Below are positions 1 through 9,434 of a stretch of DNA of 64,000 bases, in pieces. The DNA is taken from positions 8,863,367-8,927,366 of the forward strand of contig NC_081339.1 of the NCBI RefSeq assembly GCF_022539665.2, given 5' to 3'. Position 1 is the stretch's first letter. Each line of letters begins with the position of its first letter. Source of the stretch: Daphnia carinata (lineage: Eukaryota > Arthropoda > Branchiopoda > Diplostraca > Daphniidae). The translations under genes were made by a program, and so were the position numbers. The notes under the pieces are model-generated. The model was not told where the DNA came from. It worked only from the letters and a program-made list of their open reading frames with translations, and made no database searches.

Positions 1-540
1 AAGAGATCATGGTCAATGTGAAAATCTGGTTGTACCCGAAGCAAGCCCCTATTTACAGAAGTCAACAGACGATTAATAGTTAACATCGTATCAAACCATT
101 CAGCGCGTAAAATTATTAATTCGCGGCACACCAAGAAAAGCATGGATTTGGCAGCCCATTTCTCCAAAGCGCCATGGTCCGCCGAGGAAGAAATTGTAGA
201 CGCATTCCGGGAAGAGAGCAAGCATCAACAGGAAGTCTGAGACAGCCAAATTCATCACCAAGAGGTTCGCGGGGCTTCGAAGAGCTGGGAAACGGCTGAA
301 GATTTTCAGAACGACAGCGTTCCCGGCAACGGCGCAAGTACCGACGATCAAGTACAGTAAACCCAAAAAGTAATACCAAGCCGGGTGCAGAGCCTTGTAG
401 GAGTGCCAGTGAGGGTGAAGAAAGCTGCGGATATCCTCCGGAGCGTAGGCATAGAGAGTGAAGGTATCGGGCAAAGCCCACGGATCGAAAGCCTGCTTCT
501 GGGCCATAGCCACCACAGCATCACCAGTCAAATTCGCCAT
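1..540 (-). CDS. Opsin A, 5' part only (cut by window edge)
   Basis: Rhabdomeric, long-wavelength-like opsin, a seven-helix Gq-coupled retinal receptor. Two coding exons are visible: 132-540 (ATG at 540-538, first 136 codons: extracellular N-terminus, helices 1-2 and the start of helix 3 with the disulfide Cys) and 1-48 (start of the exon that carries the DRY motif in the other copies). The donor after 132 is GTGTGC and the acceptor before 48 is AATAG. The protein read from exon 1 is identical to that of copies B-F. The start at 540 is chosen because a splice acceptor (TTAG) lies four bases upstream, so the longer in-frame ATG at 561 is intronic. The rest of the gene lies left of the window. 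Confidence 0.9.
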
Positions 541-751
541 TTTTCTAACGGAAAAAAACATCCATTTTTGTCAATTAGTACAACAAATGAAAATTATGGT
601 ATATTCAAAATGATGTTTTACCTGGAAAAGAGATTTTGTTTTCAAAGAAGACAAAAGAATCTAGCACAGAAAGAATTGTCAAAGGAAATGACTTTGTAAA
701 GATTGAGGGCTGACAAGCAGAAGAAGCGACCTCGAAAGCAAGAGCTTACAG

Positions 752-856
752 ACTGACGCTATGAATTGAACAGATGAAACGGTCGTTTATATACAGAATT
801 TTCACACGGAAATCAATGTCTTGGCGATGACGTCCTCAAGAAACTTTATTGAATTA
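752..856 (-). promoter_or_regulatory. Opsin A core promoter and RCSI/P3-like site
   Basis: Minus strand, in order: an RCSI/P3-like site TAATTCAATAA at 846-856 (one mismatch to the TAATYNRATTN consensus of arthropod rhodopsin promoters), a CRE-like GGACGTCA at 828-835, a TATA box TATATAAA at 786-793, and the arthropod initiator TCAGT at 752-756. The initiator is about 30 bp downstream of the TATA box. A non-coding first exon runs from about 754 to 622 and ends at a GTAAAA donor. The 5' UTR intron is 545-621. Confidence 0.75.
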
Positions 857-1799
857 GGACTTGTCTAAGCTGTTTACTAGGACAGAAACCATACAAATTG
901 TTTGTGGTTTTTACCCTGATGTTTGTATACAAAAACGATAACGAATAATCATGGCACAATACTCACCCACTAAAATATCACGGTACATTCTTTTAAAGCA
1001 AAATTTTATCAAACCATTTACCCTATTTTGAAAAAAACGCAAAAAGTCGGCAAAAATTGCCTTAGAACGTCGTAGTATTTGACCGATACTTTTCGATTTT
1101 GGTTCCATGTATAATCATGCTGTTGCATTATTTTTTTTGCACATAGCTTTTTTTTTTTTTAAACTGTAATTGATTCGTACGCCATTGGTTATCAAGAATA
1201 CATCTAACAAACGAGTTAAGCATACGAATCGTCAAACTCTTTCCAATGGATGTTTCTGTATTTAGCATTTCAACTGATTTTTAAGAAATGCAAATTGCAA
1301 AGACAACGTCCAAAACATAAACTATCGCTACCATAATTCAAACCAAAGTTTTCCTAAGGAATCATTGATGCTTTTCCTCAAGCTACCGTCTAATGTTTTA
1401 ATATCAACCTTTTTTTAGTAAAGCTATGATGTTGGAGATATATTTACTGCTCCTTCCATTGTTTCAGTTTTAGATCCCTTATTCATCCCCATGATAAGTT
1501 CAAAAAGAACCGAATGTCTCTCATATTTCTTCGATTAAACGTAGCTTCGCGTTTAATGAAAACCATATTCAATGCCATCTTGCTGTTCATTTTTCAAGTC
1601 AACTATCTTACAGAATATTAGCGTATGCTGAGTTGCGAAATCTCGTCATTCCGCTTAGTAATTCTCGAGTTTTCTCATCATTAAATCCTCAAGGAATATC
1701 CTTTAGTATAACCATTTAAATGGAAAAATTTACATAGTAAGGCATCATTAGACATCAGCTGATAACTTGAACGCCCTCAAACCCTAAAATTCTGCATTC
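857..1799. other. Upstream spacer of opsin A, no gene seen
   Basis: AT-rich sequence with a T-run near 1149. The same spacer recurs upstream of opsins B-E with a few substitutions. Short open frames here have no recognisable domain. It ends at the DIRS insertion point. Confidence 0.6.
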
Positions 1800-2001
1800 A
1801 TTGTTAATTACCAGAGGGATCGTGTAACGATCCCGAAAGGTAATTGTAATTGTGCTAGAAATAAATGAAGAGACGACCCTAAGGGTGTAGACCCATTTAT
1901 TTAGCTCTTTAAAGAAAAAAAAACCAAAAAAGAACCAAAAACAAAGGAACACCTATTCCTTTCCTAATGCCTTGATACGCCCCCTCTCTTCAGACTTATT
2001 T
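1800..2001. repeat. DIRS copy 1 left inverted terminal repeat
   Basis: Bases about 1873-2001 are the inverse complement of 6924-7055 (shared blocks include the 18-mer CTCTCTTCAGACTTATTT and AAAGGAACACCTATTCC). The outer 75 bases (1800-1877) are special to this end. They contain a hairpin GGGATCG/CGATCCC and reappear inverted in the internal complementary region. Confidence 0.85.
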
Positions 2002-2437
2002 CACCAGGGCTTGTAACAACTTTAACAACATAAACAACTAAACAAAACAATGATTATGAAATCAGAGATGGACCAGAGAAAAAAACCTGACGTAATTCTG
2101 ACAGGGGAAAAAACTCTGTCCGTAACGGTCATGAAAAAGGGTAACAACAGTAGTGCCATTCAAAGATCAACTCGTTAAGAAAAGACACAACAAAAAATTG
2201 CAGTTCTTCTATAGCTGCCATCTCGCCAGGGGTTTTCTTAGCCATGAAGCTGATTTGCTGGACGTTCGATGGACTGATTCCAGTTATGACCACTGCCTCC
2301 GCTGAAACCTCTGGGCTTTCTGGCTTGGTTTACTCTATCAGAAACCAAAATATAATGAAAATACAAAAGGCTGACGGATATCAAACCACACAATAATTCT
2401 CCATAAATGAAGCCAGGGTGGGTTTGGGTGGGAGACA

Positions 2438-2562
2438 GACCCTTAGGGTCGTCTCTTCATTTATTTCTAGCACAATTACAATTACCTTTCGGGATCGCTA
2501 CACGATCCCTCTGGTAATTAACAATTGTGCTGCGAAATGCCATTTCGTTAGACCCTAAGGGT
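2438..2562. repeat. DIRS internal complementary region, copy 1
   Basis: The first part is the inverse complement of the outer left end (1800-1877). The second part, from TTGTGCTGCG on, is the inverse complement of the outer right end (7044-7082). Read inverted, it equals the right end joined to the left end, as expected of a circle-junction template. It is bounded by the palindromes ACCCTTAGGGT and ACCCTAAGGGT. The same region is at 11015-11138 (one G lost), 17520-17644, 31127-31251 and 39700-39824 in copies 2-5. Confidence 0.85.
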
Positions 2563-2578
2563 GACTTTGTAGATTTGT

Positions 2579-3432
2579 TTAAATGTGAGTTTGTCCGAAG
2601 ACTGATGATTCAACCGTTGCCTCCGCCGATCGGTTGTAAAATCTTCTAAACGTCGATTCGTGAGACGAGCTTCCCGCTTTTAAAATTGCATCCATTGACA
2701 ATCCGTTGTTTGACGCCATAGAAGCGGCCGCGCTTCTAGTTGAATGTGCCCCAAATACCTTCGTATTGATCCCGGCTTCCTTTAGGACGGATCTTATCCA
2801 TCGACTCACCGTGTTGGGTGACACTGGTTTGGGCGGAGCAATGACTGCTATAACCAGCCTATCACTGTTGTGTTCCGCTCGAAAACTACTAGTGCGCTCC
2901 TTGTATGACTCCAACGTCCTAACCGGACATACCTTTGGATCTGGACAAGCTGTTAAAGAGAATGTTTGCTATGGACCGTTTCTCTGAGCTTTCCTCGGCG
3001 CCCCAACGCGAATTTTACGCTATTTGAAGCGAATACTAACGAACTGTATTCAATTGCCGCAATTTCTGAGACTCGCATGAGCGTCGCTAGCGCAATCAAC
3101 GTTACCATTTTGTACGCTAACAGGTATAGAGGTAACGAATCGTTTTCTCCTAACGAAGAAACAAAGGTGAGGACTTGATTAGGATCCCATGTTGCATTGT
3201 ATCTCGGACGAGGCGGATTTCGATTGTAACAACCTTTGAGCAATCTTACTACTTCCGGCCGCTCGCCTATGGGCACGCCCTCCGCTGGCTTAAGAGTGCT
3301 CGACAACATCGACCTATGAAGATTAATAGAACTATACGATTTACCCGACGCATGCAAATTTGTTAAAAATTCCAAGATGTCCGCTATAACAATTGAGAAG
3401 GGATTCGAACGCCTCCCCATACACCAATGCAC
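2579..3432 (-). pseudogene. DIRS tyrosine recombinase, copy 1, broken
   Basis: Site-specific recombinase expected to integrate the circular DNA form. The N-terminal piece (3432-2953) contains the first catalytic arginine in LMRVSEIAAIE. The C-terminal piece (about 2914-2579) has the H-x-x-R box in GAHSTRSAAAS and the probable catalytic tyrosine in FRRFYNR. The pieces lie in different frames: the shift is near the GGGG run at about 3000, and a TAG follows in the continuing frame near 2968. The ATG at 3432 overlaps the end of the RT frame by about 49 bp. The other copies carry the same breaks, so an active form would need recoding or is extinct at this locus. Confidence 0.82.
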
Positions 3433-5150
3433 TCAATTTCTCCATGCTGACTCATAAGCGGTTTGGGTGTTGGGCCTAATTCCGGCCATGAGTAAGTCGA
3501 CCACCGTTGTCGAAAATCCTCGCTCAAGTTACTGTCTCCTGACAGCTTCCAGACGGCCAAGTGCAGCGCATTGTTCCAGGTAAGCGGGTGAGTTTCGTCC
3601 AGTGCTGATTTCAAAAGGGTCTGAGACGGCGCAAGAAGACGTGGGACGTCGCAGGAGAGCTCCAGCAATAACGGGAACCACGGCTGGCCTATCCAAACTG
3701 GACAAAAAAAAACCACTACAGATTTTTCCCGCCTGATCTTTCCTAAGCATTTGAAAATTAAGGCGAATGGTGGGAAACAGTAAGCCAACAACCCTTTCCA
3801 ATTGACTGAAAAGGCGTTTGTTGCCATTGCGCCAGGTTGCGGATGCCATGAAATAAATGATGGAAGCTGTGCGTTCCAAGGTGTTGCGAAAGCGTCAACG
3901 ACTGACGGCCATAGTTCCTGAATGCACTTGAAAACGCGCGGATCCAACTTCCAATCCCCGGCGTCTGGCCCGGCTCGTGACTCTTCATCCGCAATGATAT
4001 TTAATTTGCCCGCTACGTGAACCGCCTCCAACGATATGCCGCGGTTCTCGCACCAAGTTGTAAGCTGGGCAGATACGTTAGTCAGGGCCTGAGATCGAGA
4101 ACCCCCGCAATGATTAATATAGGCTACAGCTGTCGAATTGTCCAAGAATACCCTAATTGAGATATTCTTAGACTGAGCAGCGAACGCCTGTACCGCAACG
4201 AACGCTCCTAATAGTTCGAGCTCGTTAATGTGCTTTTTTATATCCGCTGGCGTCCAAGATCCTCTCGTTCTGATTTCATCACAGCATGCACCCCAACCTG
4301 ATAGCGACGCATCTGTATAAATCTCGAGATCTGGTGTGTGGGGAAAGAAAATTTTATCTTGGGTTTTGTTTAGATTAAATACCCAGCATTCCAGGTCCTC
4401 ACGAGCTTCCGCTGAAAGTGAGCATCTAGTCTTTAAATTGAAATTGGCCGATTGCGCTTGTTTGATGTAGAACCATTGCAATCTACGGTAATGCGCCTGA
4501 GCGTATGGAATCGCTGGGATCGCCCAGGTAACGTTGCCCATGATAGACGCAATCTTTCGCAAAGAAATTGATTCCGCCGCAAGCGCCGCCTCACACATCT
4601 TCTTAACTGCTTTTACTTTGATGTTTGGCAAGGCGAAGGACAATCGAACCGAGTCGATTACTAGCCCCAGATATTCTAGGACTTGCGTAGGGACCAACAC
4701 GGATTTTTCCCAATTTATTAAAAAACCCAGATGTTTTAGCAACTGGATGGTTACGTTAAGATCCCCTAATGTGCTTTCTTCAGACACATTCAAAATTAAG
4801 ATGTCATCCAAATAGATTATCAGTCTTACGCCCTTTTTTCTCAAAAAACCCATGACAACCTTGAGAATTTTTGTAAAAATCCTTGGCGCGGAAGCCAGAC
4901 CAAAGGTCAGACAGGCAAATTGGAATAAACGCCCCTTCCACTGGAACCGCAAAAACTTTTGGTGGGCAGCACAAACCGGCACCGTCAGGTAGGCGTCTTT
5001 TAAATCTAGTTTAACCATCCAATCCCCTTTTGGTAAAAGAAAACGAGCCGATTCTAGATTTTCCATCTTGAAGTGTTCGTACCGAATAAATTGATTTAAG
5101 GGCTTCAGATTAATGATAGGCCTAAACCCACCCGATTTTTTGGGAATCAC
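3384..5150 (-). pseudogene. DIRS reverse transcriptase / RNase H / methyltransferase-like, copy 1
   Basis: The 588-codon frame carries the RT fingers/palm (IPKKSGGFRP near its start, DLKDAYL at 49-55, FGLASAP near 83, YLDD at 113-116). RNase H follows, with acidic residues in YTDAS (about 280), NELELLG, LDNSTA and ADEES. A C-terminal region with VDAFA..N, SWHPQPGA and YCFPPF resembles the Dam-like methyltransferase domain of DIRS elements; the catalytic-type motif reads FPPF rather than NPPF/DPPY. In copy 4 this is fused in frame to the gag-like part. Here a 2-bp insertion just upstream breaks the join. Copy 1 also differs by Thr for Ala before FGLASAP (shared with copy 5) and Val for Phe near AVQAF. 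Confidence 0.85.
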
Positions 5151-6958
5151 AAATAAAGAACAAACGAACCCTTCAGAGACCCGTCAGTGATTTCTCTAAT
5201 AGCCCGCTTTCTGACAAGATCCCTCACTTCTCTGTCACAAACTGCCTCCATCTCTTTGGGCATTACAACAGAGACAGGAATTGTGCGATGAGTAGGTGAA
5301 ATGCTGAAATCGAGTTTAACGCCATGCGATAAACTATCGAGGATCCATTTATCGTCCGTTACCACCGTCCAACGATCCGCAAAAGCTATCAACCTAGCAC
5401 CCACTTGCTCTTCCGCCCGGCGTTTAGAACAAATAATAGATTGGGGATTAAAAACGTACCTTTGGCCTCCCCGTAACCAGGAACTAGCCCCAGTCGGTCG
5501 TCCTCTTTCCCCTCCAACTCGTTGCGGTGGCTGCTCCCTCGTCTTCCTCGGGCGCAAAACGAAAGGGTGCTTCGATGCTGATTGAGAATGGTCCATTGAC
5601 CCATTTCCTCTGGACCTGAAACTTGTCTTGGTCTTTGAGATTTTAGCCAATGTTGCGTCCTGCGATGCTTCTTTAAGCATCGACTCCAGGAACTTTCCCG
5701 TAAAAAGGAGCTCTCGAGCCTCCTTTCCGGGTGCAAACGCTTCCGGGTCAGCTGTAAGAAAGTCAAAACCGGGTTCCACTAAGGCAACCACCGATCGCCT
5801 TCTCTGCCGGGTAACGTGGTGATAGGCGCGAGACCACTGCTGTAGTGCGTCCTTTACCAAATCCTGGGCTTTTCTTTCCGATTCTCCATCACTGAGGGAA
5901 AGAATGCGGGTATAGAGGTCTATAAGTGGCGGGCCAATATCCATGATCTTGAGTTGCGTCGTGACCAGCGACTCCTCCGCCGCATTGACTGCTTTTAACT
6001 TCCCTTTATCCTTTGCCCGTCTATACATGTAGCCGTCGAGTTTGGGTGGTCTTAACGAAAATTCTTTGTCCACAAAATCAAGCGGAATCCTCTTTGAAAT
6101 TGCTTTAGATTCGTCAGTTGGTACTCCTTTCGTCAACCAGCTGGAAAGAGCTTCGGTGACCTCTTGTGGCACTACCAACGGTACAGGTTCTTTACTACCA
6201 TTCGACCTTAGACTACGGGGCTCTGGGGTACGCTCCTTTGATGAACCCGGCCTCGGTGAGCTGGGTACGGCTGGCGACCTGGCCGCTTGCTGCCCTGCAA
6301 AACTCTCTGGACTTCGATTTGCTGGGCGCCATGGCCGCTTAAAGAATCCTGGCAGACGATCCTGATCTTCGTGGTCGTCTATCACTATTTCTTCCACCTC
6401 ATCCTCTTCTTGCGGTGGTCCATAGTCTTCTTCTTGCTCGTCGGTTCTGTGTCTATTGCCACAGTCAAAACTCTCACGACTTGCCTCACGCTCGCTGTCC
6501 TCATCCGTATATTGCCTATCCTCCACACGATTATATTCCGCACAAAAACTGTCACGGCGGGAATTATAATTCGCCGTATCACTCCAAAACCCTCGACCGG
6601 CCTTACGTGTGTAAAAATCCCGCACGTCATACCCATAGGTTGGTCTGACTCTGCCATAATCTTGGTCGTAACGATCGTAGATTGGGGCGAGGTAGAGACG
6701 GTCGCGATAAAAACCACTCGGCGTAGGACGTGGGGGGAGGGACCTTTCCCTCTCTTGATAACGTGAATCGTAGTAACTTTGGCGATCACGATAACGAGAG
6801 TGTTCTAAAAATTCTCTTTCCTGCTCCCTATTTGAAAAATTTACGGCACGTGGATCAAACCAATCGTTTCTATGCCTATCTCTGTAATTTCCAGGTGCCG
6901 ACATCCTTACTCTGTAAGAGCTAAAATAAGTCTGAAGAGAGGGGGCGTATCCAGGCAT
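5147..6958 (-). CDS. DIRS gag-like N-terminal region, copy 1
   Basis: The 603-codon frame starts at an ATG (6958) inside the right inverted repeat. The first 180 or so residues are rich in Arg, Asp, Tyr and Glu (many RDR/YRDR blocks), followed by an acidic stretch with EEDEVEE and a Pro/Ser-rich linker. No zinc knuckle is visible. The last 12 codons diverge from the other copies because of the 2-bp insertion near 5177; the other copies read on into the RT. It is assigned as gag only by its position upstream of the RT. Confidence 0.7.
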   Translation of the reverse strand: MPGYAPSLQTYFSSYRVRMSAPGNYRDRHRNDWFDPRAVNFSNREQEREFLEHSRYRDRQSYYDSRYQERERSLPPRPTPSGFYRDRLYLAPIYDRYDQDYGRVRPTYGYDVRDFYTRKAGRGFWSDTANYNSRRDSFCAEYNRVEDRQYTDEDSEREASRESFDCGNRHRTDEQEEDYGPPQEEDEVEEIVIDDHEDQDRLPGFFKRPWRPANRSPESFAGQQAARSPAVPSSPRPGSSKERTPEPRSLRSNGSKEPVPLVVPQEVTEALSSWLTKGVPTDESKAISKRIPLDFVDKEFSLRPPKLDGYMYRRAKDKGKLKAVNAAEESLVTTQLKIMDIGPPLIDLYTRILSLSDGESERKAQDLVKDALQQWSRAYHHVTRQRRRSVVALVEPGFDFLTADPEAFAPGKEARELLFTGKFLESMLKEASQDATLAKISKTKTSFRSRGNGSMDHSQSASKHPFVLRPRKTREQPPQRVGGERGRPTGASSWLRGGQRYVFNPQSIICSKRRAEEQVGARLIAFADRWTVVTDDKWILDSLSHGVKLDFSISPTHRTIPVSVVMPKEMEAVCDREVRDLVRKRAIREITDGSLKGSFVLYL

Positions 6959-7082
6959 TAGGAAAGGAATAGGTGTTCCTTTGTTTTTGTTTGTTTTTTT
7001 TTGGTTTTTTTTTTCTTTAAAGAACTAAATAAATGGGTCTACACCCTTAGGGTCTAACGAAATGGCATTTCGCAGCACAATT
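6924..7082. repeat. DIRS copy 1 right inverted terminal repeat
   Basis: Inverse partner of 1873-2001, with T-rich tracts of varying length near 6983-7017. The outer 28 bases after GGGTCTAACG are special to this end and include the perfect palindrome CGAAATGGCATTTCG. It ends in CAGCACAATT at the host junction. Confidence 0.83.
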
Positions 7083-7650
7083 CGGAATTTGCTGAAAGGG
7101 TCGTAATTTGTTTTATATCAAAATATTTCTAGTATATAGTCATATACGATTTCTCTAGCATCGGCAAGATACATGAACAAGTTAACACGAAACTCATAGA
7201 AAAATCACAAAAGAGCGAGACCACTGAAATACGACAACCCAGGATCCTCTTGGTGATCCAAGAAGGAAGTATTAGTATACTCATTTGCTGTGTCTTACAC
7301 GCCAAAAAAATACAATACCTTTCTGTCCCTAAACTATCATGGTGTCGTTGCCACACGGATATAATGCTGACATAACGAATTTTCTCAGGAAACGGATAAA
7401 AAAGGCATCTTTTTGGACAATAAAAATTTTATTTAGACAAAAAAACGGAGTCCGTCAAAATAAAAAAAAAATTAACAAGAACACTTTTAACAGAGTAAAA
7501 TTCAAAATTATCAGAAATCATCGAATTTTCTCATTTTCGTTAGTCCACAGTTGAAAAGCCAGCGTCGTCATCATGAATGATAGCCGCCTAATAACCAGAG
7601 CACCCACCAATCTCTTTCAGAAAGAAACCTACTGATCAAGCTCGATGTAG
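7083..7650. other. Downstream spacer of opsin B
   Basis: AT-rich sequence between the DIRS right end and the opsin B stop codon, recurring in every unit except that of opsin C. It presumably contains the opsin 3' UTR (the strand-appropriate A-rich signal near 7424-7432 reads AATAAAATTT on the minus strand after inversion of AAATTTTATT). No other gene is seen. Confidence 0.5.
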
Positions 7651-9119
7651 TTAAGCTGATTCGCACTTGACAGTTTCTGTCATCTCAGTCTTCTCCGAAA
7701 TGACAGATTGGTTATCGGTCACTGCTTTCTTCTCTTCCACGATGCACATCCAAGGGAACATTTGCTTGAGGCACTGTAAAAAAAAAATTTTAAAATTTGA
7801 TGAGGAAAATAGTTTAATGAAATCGAACTGTACCTCTCGGTATTTAGGATGGGAAATGGCATAAATGAGTGGATTGTAGGCGCAAGATGTTTTAGCCAAA
7901 ATTACTGGAATGGCAGATACCAACGGAGTAATCTTTGAAACGTCACCAAATGTGCCCAAGATGCAGATAACGGTAAAAGGAGTCCATGCGGTCAACCACA
8001 TCGACACGTTCATGATGGAGACCTTGGCAATGCGGATCTCAGCAGACACCTGCTGCTGGTCGTTGTTGCTGCGAAGAGAAGCAACATTCATCTTCTTGGC
8101 TTGCGCACGCAGTTCTTCTTCGTGCTTAAAAACAGCATGGACGATGAAGTAATAACAGCCAGCAATGACAATGATTGGCAGAATGTAGTTTGCAATGGTG
8201 GCTGCCATAATATGGGTTTTGTTATTCATATTTTGAGAGACATAGTCATACGAACATCTGTTTATTTGTGGTGAGAAAAAGAACTAAATGTTATATGAAT
8301 ATAGCCACGCTTACAGATCAAAATACTTACGTTCCCATGATGCCGTCCATGGCGTACGCACCCCAGCCGATCAGTGGGCAGATGGACCAGCCCAAAGCCC
8401 AGATCCAGCTCATGGTGATGATGGTGACAGCGCGGTCTGAATTTCGTTAAGGAAGTGTATCGATTATTTTTAAGGTAATTCTTCTATATAAGAATAATTT
8501 TAGTAATTTTTTGAGAAAATCATACTGAAAGTAAGTGGAGTCCCACTGAATCCCTTCACAATCACATTATAGCGATCGTAAGAGATCATGGTCAATGTGA
8601 AAATCTGGTTGTACCCGAAGCAAGCCCCTATTTACAGAAGTCAACAGACGATTAATAGTTAACATCGTATCAAACCATTCAGCGCGTAAAATTATTAATT
8701 CGCGGCACACCAAGAAAAGCATGGATTTGGCAGCCCATTTCTCCAAAGCGCCATGGTCCGCCGAGGAAGAAATTGTAGACGCATTCCGGGAAGAGAGCAA
8801 GCATCAACAGGAAGTCTGAGACAGCCAAATTCATCACCAAGAGGTTCGCGGGGCTTCGAAGAGCTGGGAAACGGCTGAAGATTTTCAGAACGACAGCGTT
8901 CCCGGCAACGGCGCAAGTACCGACGATCAAGTACAGTAAACCCAAAAAGTAATACCAAGCCGGGTGCAGAGCCTTGTAGGAGTGCCAGTGAGGGTGAAGA
9001 AAGCTGCGGATATCCTCCGGAGCGTAGGCATAGAGAGTGAAGGTATCGGGCAAAGCCCACGGATCGAAAGCCTGCTTCTGGGCCATAGCCACCACAGCAT
9101 CACCAGTCAAATTCGCCAT
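7651..9119 (-). CDS. Opsin B, complete rhabdomeric opsin
   Basis: Five coding exons: 8711-9119, 8526-8627, 8331-8436, 7834-8257, 7651-7773. They sum to 1164 nt, a 387-residue protein. All junctions are GT-AG and keep phase. Features: seven helices; disulfide Cys130 and Cys207; DRY at 154-156 followed by NVIVKG; EEELRAQAKK in loop 3, typical of Gq-coupled arthropod opsins; retinal Schiff-base Lys328 in AKTSCAYNP; NPxxY-type NPLIY at 334-338; HPKYRE after helix 7; Ser/Thr-rich tail. His133 sits at the bovine Glu113 position and Asp201 at the bovine Glu181 position. The 60-nt last intron is open and in frame. Three synonymous differences in exon 4 are private to this copy. It is expected to sit in photoreceptor rhabdoms, activating Gq/PLC on light. 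Confidence 0.93.
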
Positions 9120-9329
9120 TTTTCTAACGGAAAAAACATCCATTTTTGTCAATTAGTACAACAAATGAAAATTATGGTATATTCAAAATGATGTTTTACC
9201 TGGAAAAGAGATTTTGTTTTCAAAGAAGACAAAAGAATCTAGCACAGAAAGAATTGTCAAAGGAAATGACTTTGTAAAGATTGAGGGCTGACAAGCAGAA
9301 GAAGCGACCTCGAAAGCAAGAGCTTACAG

Positions 9330-9434
9330 ACTGACGCTATGAATTGAACAGATGAAACGGTCGTTTATATACAGAATTTTCACACGGAAATCAATGTCTT
9401 GGCGATGACGTCCTCAAGAAACTTTATTGAATTA
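9330..9434 (-). promoter_or_regulatory. Opsin B core promoter
   Basis: TCAGT initiator 9330-9334, TATATAAA 9364-9371, RCSI/P3-like TAATTCAATAA 9424-9434. The non-coding exon runs to 9200 (donor GTAAAA); the 5' UTR intron is 9124-9199. This copy lost one A of the run near the 3' splice site, which only affects intron sequence. Confidence 0.75.

Larger units (their letters stand above)
1800..7082 (-). mobile_element. DIRS-type retrotransposon, copy 1
   Basis: Tyrosine-recombinase retrotransposon read on the minus strand: gag-like frame, then reverse transcriptase/RNase H, then recombinase. It has no LTRs and no target-site duplication. It has inverted terminal repeats (right 6924-7082, left 1800-2001) and an internal complementary region at 2438-2562. 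Both ends share the trinucleotide ATT (1800-1802 and 7080-7082), which is probably the recombination core. A 2-bp insertion near 5176-5179 separates the gag and RT frames, and the recombinase frame is broken. Between the left repeat and the internal region (2002-2437) lies a non-coding 3' region of about 435 bp. Confidence 0.88.

Noticed and set aside
541-561. Longer opsin N-terminus starting MFFSVRK
   Set aside because: A splice acceptor lies between it and MANL, and copy B has a frameshift there without effect. It is intronic.
911-1108. 65-codon minus-strand open frame repeated in each upstream spacer
   Set aside because: No domain, no codon-like bias, and it lies in AT-rich spacer. Its conservation is explained by recent duplication of the whole unit.
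6287-6766. 159-codon plus-strand frame antisense to the gag-like region
   Set aside because: It mirrors the codon structure of the charged repeat region on the other strand, with no independent support.
8567-8800. 77-codon frame across opsin exon 1 and the DRY exon
   Set aside because: Shadow of the opsin exons and the intron in another frame.
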